From an uncultured Pseudomonadota bacterium (lineage in GTDB: Bacteria > Myxococcota_A > Polyangia > HGW-17), in NCBI GenBank assembly GCA_938004375.1, contig CALKWH010000239.1, positions 1-13,332 of the forward strand: a stretch of DNA of 13,332 nt, read 5' to 3'. The notes below the pieces were generated by a model. That model did no database searches and was not told the DNA's origin. It saw only the letters and a list, made by a program, of their open reading frames with translations. A program made the translations under genes and the position numbers. Below, one piece after another: positions 5,634 through 13,332 of this stretch. The stretch's first letter is position 1, and each line of letters begins with the position of its first letter.

Positions 5634-7325
5634 CTATTTGTAGGAGCGCGCGGCGGTGGCGTTCACGTGGGTCAGCCGCAGCAGGTAGGGGATCTTCGCG
5701 CTGCCGGCGTTGCCGGACTTCTCGCGGACCCGCACGTAGTAGCGGTGCCCCGGGTGCAGCGCGGTCTTCACCCGGCGAACGCCGCTGTAGAGGCCGGCGG
5801 CGTCCTCGACGGTGACGTTGCCGAAGGAATCGACGATGGCCAGCGCGGGGTCGATGGCCTCACCGCCGGACAGTTCGACCTGGGCCACGGGCGGGTTCCC
5901 CGCGGAGCCCGGGAGCTGGAACCAGAAGAAGTCCAGATCCTCCTTGGGCAGCAGGAAGGCGCGAATCTGGGTCCCGGGGGTGATGCGGCCGGCTTGACCC
6001 GGCTTGTTGTTGGGCTCGCGCTCGTCGCTGTCCGAGGCGACCTCGAAGCTCCAGCGCAGGCTGTACGAGGCGTCGGGGTGCCAGGACTTGCCGCCCTCCA
6101 CCTCCACCCAATAACTCCCTTTGGCGACGACCTGGTGGTGGATTTCCATGGCCTCGGCCCACTGGGTGACGCAGCGGTTCACGGGCATCAGGCAGAAACG
6201 GATCTGTGGCAGTTGGGCCGGCGCGAGCAGAGAGAGCGACACCGACATGTCCCGCACGAAGGTCATTGAATAGAAGTCGCGATCGGCCGCGTGAGGGATC
6301 GCGCCGATGACCACGCCCGAGAGCCCGGACAGCGGATTGGCCCGCCCCAGCGCGTCGTTGGGCTCCACCTCGAACTGGTCCCCCGAGGTCTCGAAGGAGA
6401 CGGTCAGTTCGTACTGGCCGGTCACGCTCGAGGCCCCGCCCACGCCCGTGAGGGCCAGGTGGGTCACGCCCAGCGCCTGGGGCGAGAAGCGACGCAGCAC
6501 CAGGCCCTCCTTGGGCTGCACCACCATGCGGCGCACCGGCTCCTTGCCGTCGGCGTTCCAGAAGGCGACCGCCAGTGGCACGCCGGGGACGGGCCGGAAC
6601 TCGAGCCGCAGCATGCGGGCACCGAAGTTCAGGTGGAAGAAGTCGTCGTCCGCCGAGGAGTGGATGTACCCGCGCACGCCCTGCCCCGGCTGCAGTTGGT
6701 TGGCCGTGGCCCGGGTGTCGTTGGGCTCGATCTCCTGGCCCGGCGAAGGCGCCGAGAGTTTCCAGGAGAGCGTGTAGGGGTTGCGCAGGTCGTGGGCGAA
6801 GGTCGAGGTCAGCCAGCGTTCGCCCACCTGGAAATAGTAAACCCCGGGGTCCATCGTGAGGTTCACGATGAGCTCGTCACCGCCCTCCCGGTTGGCGTCC
6901 TGCAGGTAGATCTTCTCGTTCTTCTCGTCGTGGATGGCCAGGTAGAGGTTGATCCGAGGCACTCCGGAGAGCTTCGCCCAGAGGATCATCTTCTGGGAGC
7001 CGGGCACCTCGAACCGGTAGTAATCGCGATCGGGGCCAATCTGGGAGGTGCGCATGCGCGGCTCGTGGATGTAGCCGCGGCCGGCCGTGCCGGCGGGCAG
7101 CGCGAGCGCCCACGGGTGATAGTCGTTGGGCTCCTTCTCCTCGAGCACCGGTTCGCTGTCCTCGGGGCGGGCGTCGGGATCCGGCGGCAGCACGAGGTGC
7201 ACCGGCTCGGCCACCTCGCGGGGCGCGGGCGCCGGGGGCGGCTTCTTTTGTTGGCGGGTCTCGCAGGAGAGGCAGGCGCCCCACGCCAGGAGCGGGAAGA
7301 GCGCCCAGGCGAACGCCCGGTTCAC
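5634..7325 (-). CDS. Exported four-repeat EPND/PPC-like protein
   Basis: A 563-residue exported protein. Residues 1-17 form a signal peptide (MNRAFAWALFPLLAWGA) followed by cysteines at 18 and 21, so it could be a lipoprotein, although the lipobox is poor. A Pro-rich linker (29-60) follows. Then come four repeats, each opening with an acidic EPND motif at 65, 200, 321 and 437 (EPNN in the last) and followed by a G-x-I-H/P turn and a D-x-D-(F/Y)-(F/Y) strand (DRDYYRF, ADDDFFHL, DRDFYSM, DLDFFWF). This resembles the bacterial pre-peptidase C-terminal (PPC) beta-sandwich, usually an appendage of secreted enzymes; here there is no catalytic domain. It starts with GTG overlapping the TGA of the skp gene by 4 bp (GTGA), indicating translational coupling to a periplasmic chaperone. 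Its role is unknown; an envelope-anchored binding protein is an inference. Confidence 0.82.
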   Translation of the reverse strand: MNRAFAWALFPLLAWGACLSCETRQQKKPPPAPAPREVAEPVHLVLPPDPDARPEDSEPVLEEKEPNDYHPWALALPAGTAGRGYIHEPRMRTSQIGPDRDYYRFEVPGSQKMILWAKLSGVPRINLYLAIHDEKNEKIYLQDANREGGDELIVNLTMDPGVYYFQVGERWLTSTFAHDLRNPYTLSWKLSAPSPGQEIEPNDTRATANQLQPGQGVRGYIHSSADDDFFHLNFGARMLRLEFRPVPGVPLAVAFWNADGKEPVRRMVVQPKEGLVLRRFSPQALGVTHLALTGVGGASSVTGQYELTVSFETSGDQFEVEPNDALGRANPLSGLSGVVIGAIPHAADRDFYSMTFVRDMSVSLSLLAPAQLPQIRFCLMPVNRCVTQWAEAMEIHHQVVAKGSYWVEVEGGKSWHPDASYSLRWSFEVASDSDEREPNNKPGQAGRITPGTQIRAFLLPKEDLDFFWFQLPGSAGNPPVAQVELSGGEAIDPALAIVDSFGNVTVEDAAGLYSGVRRVKTALHPGHRYYVRVREKSGNAGSAKIPYLLRLTHVNATAARSYK

Positions 7326-7882
7326 TTGCCGGAGTCCAGCTCGGCGATCAGCGTCGCGGTGATGTCCATGTCCGGCTTCGCGAACAGCATCACCTGCGGG
7401 TTCTCGGGATCATGAGCAATAATAAAACTGTAATTCTTGGCCTTCGCCACGCGCTCGGCCACGACCTTGAGCTTCTTGGAGAACGGCTCGGCCACGTTCT
7501 GGAACTCCTTGGCCATGTCCTGCTGCCGCTTGACCAGGTCGGCCTGGCCCTTCTTGACCTTCTCCATCCAGGCGTCGTACTTGGTCTTGATGGCCTCGAA
7601 CCGGCGGGTCTTCTCTTTTTCGTTCAGGACGTTGGCGTTGGCCTGCAGGTTCTTCCACTCGGTCTCGATGGCGTCCTTCTCGACCTCGAGGGGCTTCTCG
7701 GCCTTCTTGCGCTCGGCCTCGAACTGATCCTGGAGCGCCTTCTGCTTGGCGAGGACCTTCTTGCCCTCCTTGGAGTTGTTCAGCACCTTGGAGGGGTTGA
7801 ACCAGGCAATGGTCTGCGCTGCCGCGACCTGCGCGAACACCATGCAACCGACGAACAGGGAAAGGGAAAACAACCGTTTCAT
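7322..7882 (-). CDS. skp: Periplasmic chaperone, Skp/OmpH family
   Basis: A 186-residue protein with signal peptide 1-22 (MKRLFSLSLFVGCMVFAQVAAA, cleavage before Q23). The mature start is IAWFNPSKVLNNSKEGKKVL, the usual Skp opening strand with an 'SKEGK' turn, followed by a long Lys/Glu-rich coiled coil (about 45-145) and a C-terminal strand-helix (YSFIIAHDPENPQVMLFAKPDMDIT). Skp trimers hold unfolded outer-membrane proteins in the periplasm for delivery to BamA, encoded two genes upstream. The start at 7882 is set by AAGGAG 8 nt before it and by the signal peptide; a longer frame reaching 7930 would put 16 non-signal residues in front. The stop overlaps the start of the PPC-like gene by 4 bp. 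The 73-bp leader behind the previous gene carries a perfect hairpin. Confidence 0.9.
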   Translation of the reverse strand: MKRLFSLSLFVGCMVFAQVAAAQTIAWFNPSKVLNNSKEGKKVLAKQKALQDQFEAERKKAEKPLEVEKDAIETEWKNLQANANVLNEKEKTRRFEAIKTKYDAWMEKVKKGQADLVKRQQDMAKEFQNVAEPFSKKLKVVAERVAKAKNYSFIIAHDPENPQVMLFAKPDMDITATLIAELDSGK

Positions 7883-7890
7883 CTTGCACA

Positions 7891-7896
7891 CTCCTT
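7891..7896 (-). promoter_or_regulatory. Ribosome binding site fixing the skp start
   Basis: AAGGAG on the minus strand, 8 nt before the ATG at 7882. It supports the start that gives a clean signal peptide over the upstream in-frame ATGs at 7906 and 7930. Confidence 0.8.
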
Positions 7897-7906
7897 GCAA
7901 ATTCAT

Positions 7907-7923
7907 GGCGCCGCAACGGCGCC
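7907..7923. other. Perfect hairpin in the skp leader
   Basis: GGCGCCG (7907-7913), loop CAA, CGGCGCC (7917-7923), lying between the Skp-like lipoprotein gene and skp, just upstream of the skp ribosome binding site. There is no T-tract after it on either strand, so an intrinsic terminator is unlikely. It could be an mRNA-processing or stabilising hairpin that changes the ratio of skp to the upstream genes. Confidence 0.5.
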
Positions 7924-7955
7924 GCTCCAACAGACTGCCGGCCGGCGGAAAAATT

Positions 7956-8468
7956 CTACGGCGCGGGGTCCATTAATTTTTTTACTTCGCCGGTCACGTC
8001 GATGCGGGGCCCCGAGAACGCCACCGGACCTGGCTGCTGGTTGAGCAGCACCAGATCCAGTTTGCGGCGCCGGGCGACCTCGCGGGCGGCTTCGTTGATG
8101 CGGCCCATCAGGTCGGCGACGAAGCGGTCCCGGACGCGGCTGATCTCGTCCTGCATCTGGGAACGCAGGACCACGCAGCCGTCGTAGACCTGGCGCTTCT
8201 CGAGGACCACGGCGGCCTTCTCCGGGTCGGCGTCGGGCCGATCGGCCAGCGACTGCAGCCGGCCCTCGAGCTTCTTGAGCGGCTCCACGCATTTTTCCTC
8301 GAGGGTCGCCTGGCGGGCGTTGATCTCCTTGCGCAGGGACTCCATCTGGGCCAGCGCCCAGGGGCTCTCCTCCATCACGGTCTGCACCTGGATCACGCCG
8401 ACGCGGGGGCCGGACGAGGCGCACCCGGCGAAGGCGAGCAGGATCGCGAAGCGAAGCGCGCGGGCCAT
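7956..8468 (-). CDS. Skp/OmpH-like lipoprotein
   Basis: A 170-residue protein whose signal sequence MARALRFAILLAFAGC ends in a lipobox-like F-A-G-C, predicting lipid attachment at C16. The mature part starts GPRVGVIQVQTVMEESPWALAQMESL, matching the opening strand and helix of Skp/OmpH proteins, continues into a charged coiled coil (about 45-135), and ends with a conserved-looking strand (KLDLVLLNQQPGPVAFSGPRIDVTGEV). It is thus a second Skp-like protein, probably membrane-tethered, next to the soluble one. Two further mature cysteines (in EEKCVEPL and YDGCVVL) could form a disulfide. It starts 1 nt after the bamA stop (TGA-G-ATG) with GGAGG 11 nt upstream inside bamA, so the two are translationally coupled. 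A longer reading frame upstream to 8669 overlaps bamA and is not the start. Confidence 0.85.
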   Translation of the reverse strand: MARALRFAILLAFAGCASSGPRVGVIQVQTVMEESPWALAQMESLRKEINARQATLEEKCVEPLKKLEGRLQSLADRPDADPEKAAVVLEKRQVYDGCVVLRSQMQDEISRVRDRFVADLMGRINEAAREVARRRKLDLVLLNQQPGPVAFSGPRIDVTGEVKKLMDPAP

Positions 8469-8469
8469 C

Positions 8470-10984
8470 TCAGAACGAGCCTCCGATGTTGAATTCGAAC
8501 ACGATCTTGTCCTCGCCGGGCTGGGGATCCAGCGGCAGGCCCCACTCGAAGCGCAGCGTGCCCAGGAACGTGTACCAGCGGATGCCGAAGCCCCAGGCGG
8601 AGCGCATCTTGGTGAGCGAGTAGTTCTCGTCGTCGTCGTAGGCGTTGCCCGCGTCGACGAAGAGCACACCCTTGATCATCATGGCCTTGAGGATGTCGAA
8701 CTCGAGCTCCCAGTTGAACACCAGGCTCTTGTCGCCGCCCTTGCGGAACGAGAAGAGCGCGGCGTTGGGATCCGGCGACACAGGCACCTGGATCCGCGGC
8801 CCGAGGGAATAGGGGCGGAAGCCACGGATGGTGTTGATGCCGCCGAGGAAGAAGCGCTCGAAGATCGGGACGCCGGCGGGATCGGTGGAGGTGATCAGGC
8901 CGATCTCGGCGTTCATCTTGAAGATGAACGGCTTGAGCAGCGGGAAGTAAATGCGGGAGAAGGCGCGGTACCGGTCGAACACGTTCTGGGAGCCGAACTC
9001 GGGCCGGGCGAACTCGGCGCTCAGGCTGTGCATGGCGCCCTTGGTGGGGAACTGCCGGTTGTCGCGCTTGTCGTAGGTGATGGACGCGCGCATGGAGGAC
9101 GTGATGCCGTCCTTGAACAGGTTGGCCACGAACGCGGTGGACGGGATGGTCAGCCGGGAGCCAGAGCCCAGGAGCACGCCCGACGAGGACGTGTTGATCT
9201 CGACGTCCTCCAGGGTGTAGGTGAGGAACACGCGCCACAGCGGGGAGAGCGCGTAGCCCCAGGTCAGGCTGCCGCCCATGGTGTTGCGGTTGAAGCTCTC
9301 GAACGCGTAGATCGAGTTGTACAGCGAGAACGAGAAGTACCACTTGGTGTCGAAGAAGTATGGCTCGACGAACCGCAGGCTGAAGTACTGCCTCAGCGAG
9401 GAGAGCTGGCCCTGGAGCATCAGGGTCTGGCCGCGCCCGAACAGGTTCTGCTGGGTCACCTGGAGCTGGGCCACCAGGTTCTCGACCGTGGAGTACCCGG
9501 CGCCGATGTTGAACGTGCCGGTGGAGCCCTCGGCCACCGTGAACTTCAGGATCGAGGCGTCCTCGGCGGTGCCCTTGCGGGGTTCGACCTTGACGTCCTT
9601 GAAGAAGCCCAGGCGGAAGATGGCCCGGCGGGAGGCCTCGATCCGGGAGTGGGAGTACAGGTCGCCCTCATGGATGACCAGCTCGCGGCGGATGACCTTG
9701 TCCTGGGTCTTGGAGTTGCCCGCGATCTCGATGCGCTCGATGTACACCTTCTTGCCCGGGCGGACGCGAAACTCGACCTCGATGGTGCGCTTCTCGTCGT
9801 CGATCTGGGTGAAGGGGATCACGTTGGCGTGGGCGTGACCCATGTCTCGGTAATGGGTGGTCAGCGCCTGCAGGTCGCGGGCCATGCGGGACCGGTTGAA
9901 CCACTCGCCGGCCTTGCTCTTGAGCATTTTTTTGTGCGCGGCCAGAATCTCAGCCTGGACCTTCGCGTCGCCGGCGGCCACGCGGAGGTTTTGCTTCTCG
10001 GTACCCAGCAGGTCCCCGGCCACGCCGATCTTCGAGATTTTGAAGCGGGGCCCCTCCTCGATGGGGATGTGGATAAAGACCTTGTTCTGGGCCGAGGAAA
10101 ACTCGATCTCGGCGGGCCCGACCTTGGCGCGGATGAAGCCGGCATCGTAGTAGAGCGCGTTGATGCGCTCCACGTCCGTCTTGAGCTCGGCCTCCTTGAA
10201 CACGCCGGAGGTGTCGCTGAAGAACGCCAGAATACCCGGGGTCGCGGTGGCGATGTTGTTGCGCAGGTGCTTCCCGGAGAAGTGGCGGTTGCCCGAGAAC
10301 GAGACGCCGCCGACCTTCACGCGGGGACCTTCGCTGATGTAGTAGTGCACCTCGGCCTTCTTGTCCTTGGTGAACTTGATCTCGAGGCGCACCTTCACCA
10401 GATAAAAGCCGTCCTCCTGGTAGCGGGAGCGGATCTTGTCCTCGTTCTCCTTGGCCTCGGGCTCGTCGAGGATGGTGTTGGGCTTGAGCGTGACGACCTT
10501 GTTGATCTCGTCGAGCTCCATGGCCTTGGTGCCGTGGACGACGATCTCCTTGATGGACGGCTTCTCCTCGACTACATAGACTAGGCGGATGCCCTCCTCG
10601 GTCTCGACTGCCTCGACCTGGATGCTGCGGAACTTCTTCATGTTCCAGATCGAGCGGACGTCCTGGGCCAGTTGCATGCGGCTCAGGTGAGTGCCCACCT
10701 TGGTGCCGACCACGGCGAGGATGCTCTCCTTCTCGGTCAGTTTGTTACCGCGGACGTCGAGGCCGAGTACCTTGGGCGCCAGATCCACGCGGGCGACCGG
10801 TAGATCGTCGACGATGGCTTCTTTCCCGGAATCGGAATCGGAGTCGGAATCGGAATCGGAATCGACGTCGGCGTCGGTATCGGTATCGGTGTCGGTGTCG
10901 GTGTCGGCGAAGGCCACCGACGGAGACCCGAACAGGGCAATGGCCATACAAGCCGTCGCCAGCATCAACGATAGGGCGGAGGAT

Positions 10985-11001
<17 letters not shown>
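8470..11001 (-). CDS. bamA: Outer-membrane protein assembly factor BamA
   Basis: An 843-residue BamA (Omp85), the central insertase for beta-barrel outer-membrane proteins. Signal peptide 1-32 (cleavage after AFA) is followed by an unusual run of alternating acidic residues (33-58). Then come five POTRA domains, roughly 77-148, 149-226, 227-318, 319-416 and 417-491, and a C-terminal 16-strand-type barrel from about 495 to 843. The barrel carries the hallmark GINTIRGFRP (RGF at 726-728) and ends in Phe, as outer-membrane proteins usually do. POTRA starts show the typical 'V.G....' patterns (VSFSGNRHF, IEIAGNSKT). Its start overlaps the lolD 3' end by 17 bp and its stop is 1 nt from the Skp-like lipoprotein start. 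The spacing to a purine-rich site (AAGGA, 13 nt) is long, fitting re-initiation after lolD. Confidence 0.97.
10828..10905 (-). repeat. Hexanucleotide-type repeat coding a (DT)5-DA-DV-(DS)6 tract
   Basis: Thirteen six-base units in bamA. The GAC/GAT codon alternates with ACC (five times), GCC, GTC and TCC (six times). They encode an acidic tract at residues 33-58, directly after the predicted signal-peptide cleavage site. Because units are six bases, length changes keep the reading frame. Confidence 0.95.
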
Positions 11002-11689
<688 letters not shown>

Positions 11690-11794
11690 CGGCTCCAAGT
11701 ACGGCTCAAGGGTCCGGGCGTCCCCGGGTCGGGCCACCCAACGGGGGCGGACCCGATTTTTATTCCACAGGACCCCCGGGTCCCGGGACGGTAC

Positions 11795-11823
11795 CATAAA
11801 ACATAGATGCGCCGCCCTGTCAA
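11795..11823 (-). promoter_or_regulatory. Candidate sigma-70 promoter of the lolD-bamA operon
   Basis: On the minus strand a perfect TTGACA (-35, at 11818-11823) is followed after 17 bp by TTTATG (-10, 11795-11800); an alternative -10, TATGGT, lies 19 bp away. The -10 is weak. The site is in the 140-bp gap after the upstream lipoprotein gene and about 105 bp before lolD. A GC-rich palindrome (GTCCCGGGAC, 11780-11789) follows in the leader. Confidence 0.45.
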
Positions 11824-11829
11824 TCAGGA

Positions 11830-12954
11830 TTACTTCGACAGAACGGCCTCGGCTACGCTGCGGACCTCGGGGCGAGTGCGGGGACTGTCCTTGATTCTCG
11901 CAACGATCCGGCGCAGGCGCGGACACGAAGCCCCGGCGTCGGGGGGGGCGGGGGCCGGCTTCACGGATTGAGCGCCAGCAGCCGTCGGGCAGTGGGCGCG
12001 TATCAGGTCGCCCACCTGGGCCACCTCCCCGGCCACGGCGTTCTCGGGCAGCCACTCCTTCTCGAGGTATTCGAGGAGTCCGCCGACGTGGTCGGGACAG
12101 AAGCGAAAAACCTTGGCGACCCCCACCCACAGGTGCTGAGGCGACTTCGACAGCAGACCGGCAGCCCAGGAGCAGATTCGGGCGGCCTCGTCGGGGCTGG
12201 GATCGGCCAAGCGGGAGGCGGAGGAAAGGCACGAGAGGGTGAGGGGTAGGTCACCCGAGGCCAGGGCCTCGTCCGTGATCCGGGTCACACTGTCGAACGC
12301 GCGCAGCCGGGAGAAGCGCATCAGATAGGGGATCGCCCGAAGTCGCAGGGCGTTTTTCCCCTGTAATTCCTCGAAGAACGAGTCCTCCTGGCGGGCGAGC
12401 GCGGCCAGAATCGCGAAGGAGGAATCCAGCGCCAGATAGAGCCGCCGGTTCTCCACCGTCCGAGTGGCCTCGAGGAACCGGCGCCATGCTTCGGCCGTAA
12501 TATGCGGCACCTGCGCGTCCGCGGGAAAAGCCCGGGGCTCCAGGTTGTTCACGATGCGCCGCAGGGCGTCGATGGCCACCGTTTTTCCGGGCTCGGGCGC
12601 GGTGGCGAGGTATGACGAGAACGTGTCCAGCGTATCCGGGAATCGCTTCTTACCGGTGAAGTGCCAGGAGCGCAGCAGGTCCTCCCCGCGATCAGGGCAG
12701 GTGACCCGGGCCCCCCAGGGCTGGACGTCGCAGGTGCGCACGAGGTGGTCGAACCGGGCGAGGATTTCCGCGTCCCCGGTCGCGACCGGAGGAGGAGGAG
12801 GAGGAGGCTGTCCGTCGGCGGCGGGCGGGGTCGCCCCCGGCAGGGAGGGCTGCGGCGCGGCGGACTCGGACGACTCCTGCTTCTCGGGGACGACCCTCTC
12901 GCAATGAGCCAATAACAAAATAATAACCAAAAGCGGGCGAGTGAGCTTCATCAT
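11830..12954 (-). CDS. Uncharacterised lipoprotein with proline-rich linker
   Basis: A 374-residue predicted lipoprotein. Residues 3-17 form a hydrophobic signal (KLTRPLLVIILLLAH) before Cys18 (lipobox L-A-H-C, a non-canonical -1 residue). A low-complexity linker, about 19-60, rich in Glu, Ser and Pro and containing seven prolines in a row, separates the anchor from a mostly helical domain (about 63-330). That domain has several HEAT/ARM-like helix pairs and six or more cysteines that could pair in the periplasm. A second Pro/Ala linker follows, then a short basic tail ending RSVAEAVLSK. I do not recognise a family. The start ATG-ATG at 12954/12951 is chosen from the signal sequence; there is no clear ribosome binding site. 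Its stop is 140 bp before lolD and nearly touches the candidate lolD promoter. Confidence 0.72.
   Translation of the reverse strand: MMKLTRPLLVIILLLAHCERVVPEKQESSESAAPQPSLPGATPPAADGQPPPPPPPVATGDAEILARFDHLVRTCDVQPWGARVTCPDRGEDLLRSWHFTGKKRFPDTLDTFSSYLATAPEPGKTVAIDALRRIVNNLEPRAFPADAQVPHITAEAWRRFLEATRTVENRRLYLALDSSFAILAALARQEDSFFEELQGKNALRLRAIPYLMRFSRLRAFDSVTRITDEALASGDLPLTLSCLSSASRLADPSPDEAARICSWAAGLLSKSPQHLWVGVAKVFRFCPDHVGGLLEYLEKEWLPENAVAGEVAQVGDLIRAHCPTAAGAQSVKPAPAPPDAGASCPRLRRIVARIKDSPRTRPEVRSVAEAVLSK
12788..12807 (-). repeat. GGA trinucleotide run coding polyproline
   Basis: Six GGA units plus GG (CCT codons on the minus strand) encode most of the seven-proline run in the linker of the lipoprotein gene. 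In-frame triplet changes would alter linker length only. Confidence 0.9.
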
Positions 12955-13108
12955 GGGCCGGTTGTACCGCAAAAGAAGCCGGTCTCCAAGCCCGTGTATG
13001 ACTCTTGATGGGCGTCTTGTAATTATTTGTGCCTCATTTTTCCGGATCCCGTGTTCGGTTTTTCTGTTACACCTACGTGCATTGGAGTGCAGCCCCGCTG
13101 CGGTTTGA

Positions 13109-13114
13109 AAGGAG
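13109..13114 (+). promoter_or_regulatory. Ribosome binding site of the right-edge lipoprotein
   Basis: AAGGAG 6 nt before the ATG at 13121. It decides the start and supports this as a real gene despite its short visible length. A small perfect hairpin (GCAGC, loop CCC, GCTGC, 13089-13101) lies just upstream in the leader. Confidence 0.85.
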
Positions 13115-13120
13115 AGCCCC

Positions 13121-13332
13121 ATGACCAACAGAGTAACCCGTCTCATCCTCGCGGTGTCGTCCGCCGCCCTGTTCCTGCTGCCGGCCGTCGGCTGCGACGA
13201 CGGCGGCAACAGCAACGCCAACAACGTCAACCTCTGCGGCAACGGCCAGATCGACCAGGGCGAGCCCTGCGACGGCCACGCACTGGGTTGCCCCCCCCGC
13301 GAGCACCTGCTTCAGGGCCACCCCGGCCGCAC
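13121..13332 (+). CDS. N-terminal part of a Cys-motif lipoprotein, frame disturbed, truncated
   Basis: The visible start encodes a signal peptide (MTNRVTRLILAVSSAALFLL to G24) with Cys25 as the probable lipidation site (AVGC). An Asp/Gly/Asn-rich linker follows, then CGNGQIDQGEPCDG at residues 39-52. This motif is typical of the cysteine-rich repeats (such as DUF4215-type) in myxobacterial surface and secreted proteins. After Cys57 the frame crosses a run of eight C (13291-13298). As written it continues as Arg-Glu-His-Leu-Leu; with seven C it would read CPPASTCFRATPAA, keeping the expected small and Cys residues. I infer a one-base error or a real frameshift. The gene runs off the window. 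It is divergent from the lipoprotein gene at 12954, sharing a 166-bp intergenic region in which I see no convincing promoter. Confidence 0.75.
   Translation, partial: MTNRVTRLILAVSSAALFLLPAVGCDDGGNSNANNVNLCGNGQIDQGEPCDGHALGCPPREHLLQGHPGR

Noticed and set aside
8275..10584. A 769-codon open frame on the plus strand opposite bamA
   Set aside because: It mirrors bamA codons; the product is Val/Leu/Gly/Glu-rich low-complexity with no domain. bamA on the other strand is certain from POTRA and barrel motifs. High GC makes antisense frames stay open.
11690..12232. Extending LolD to a 415-residue protein
   Set aside because: The added part is Arg/Pro-rich with no signal or domain, and overlaps a better-supported lipoprotein gene on the same strand in another frame.

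Overview
The window looks like one end of a draft contig from a GC-rich, diderm (LPS-type) bacterium, most plausibly a Myxococcota or related former Deltaproteobacteria lineage. The reasons are the lolD-bamA-skp gene order, a Thr-Asp/Ser-Asp tract behind the BamA signal peptide, and a lipoprotein start at the right end carrying a CGNGxxxxGExCDG cysteine motif of the kind common in myxobacterial surface proteins. This placement is inference; there is no rRNA or other taxonomic marker.

Layout. Bases 1-45 are not genomic: they match the Illumina TruSeq adapter, and a helical-repeat protein gene (minus strand) runs into it and loses its true C-terminus. A divergent plus-strand gene encodes a complete XerC/XerD-type tyrosine recombinase. 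Behind it lies about 925 bp without genes (2781-3705). It holds a GGAC-rich minisatellite with a 73-bp unit, an opposite-orientation patch of the same sequence, a separate 85-bp-period repeat, a second copy of the last 25 codons of the xer gene, and a cluster of perfect hairpins with a shared AAGCGACCG tail.

From 3706 to 11689 a minus-strand run reads, in transcription order: lolD (ATPase of lipoprotein release), bamA (outer-membrane protein insertase), a Skp/OmpH-like lipoprotein, a soluble periplasmic Skp/OmpH, a four-repeat EPND-motif (PPC-like) exported protein, and a long glutamine-synthetase-family protein. Overlaps of 17 and 4 bp and a 1-nt gap indicate a tightly coupled envelope-biogenesis operon. 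A perfect TTGACA box lies just upstream of lolD. LolD feeds lipoproteins, including BAM accessory lipoproteins, to the outer membrane; Skp-type chaperones carry unfolded porins to BamA. The PPC-like protein is therefore a candidate envelope partner, while the glutamine synthetase may be a separately translated metabolic gene.

Upstream of lolD is an uncharacterised proline-linker lipoprotein (minus). Divergent from it at the right edge is the truncated Cys-motif lipoprotein, whose frame appears broken at a run of eight C.

I see no certain new biological system. The most unusual structures are the duplicated xer tail with its repeat and hairpin cluster, the lipid-anchored Skp paralogue, and the acidic dipeptide tract in BamA.
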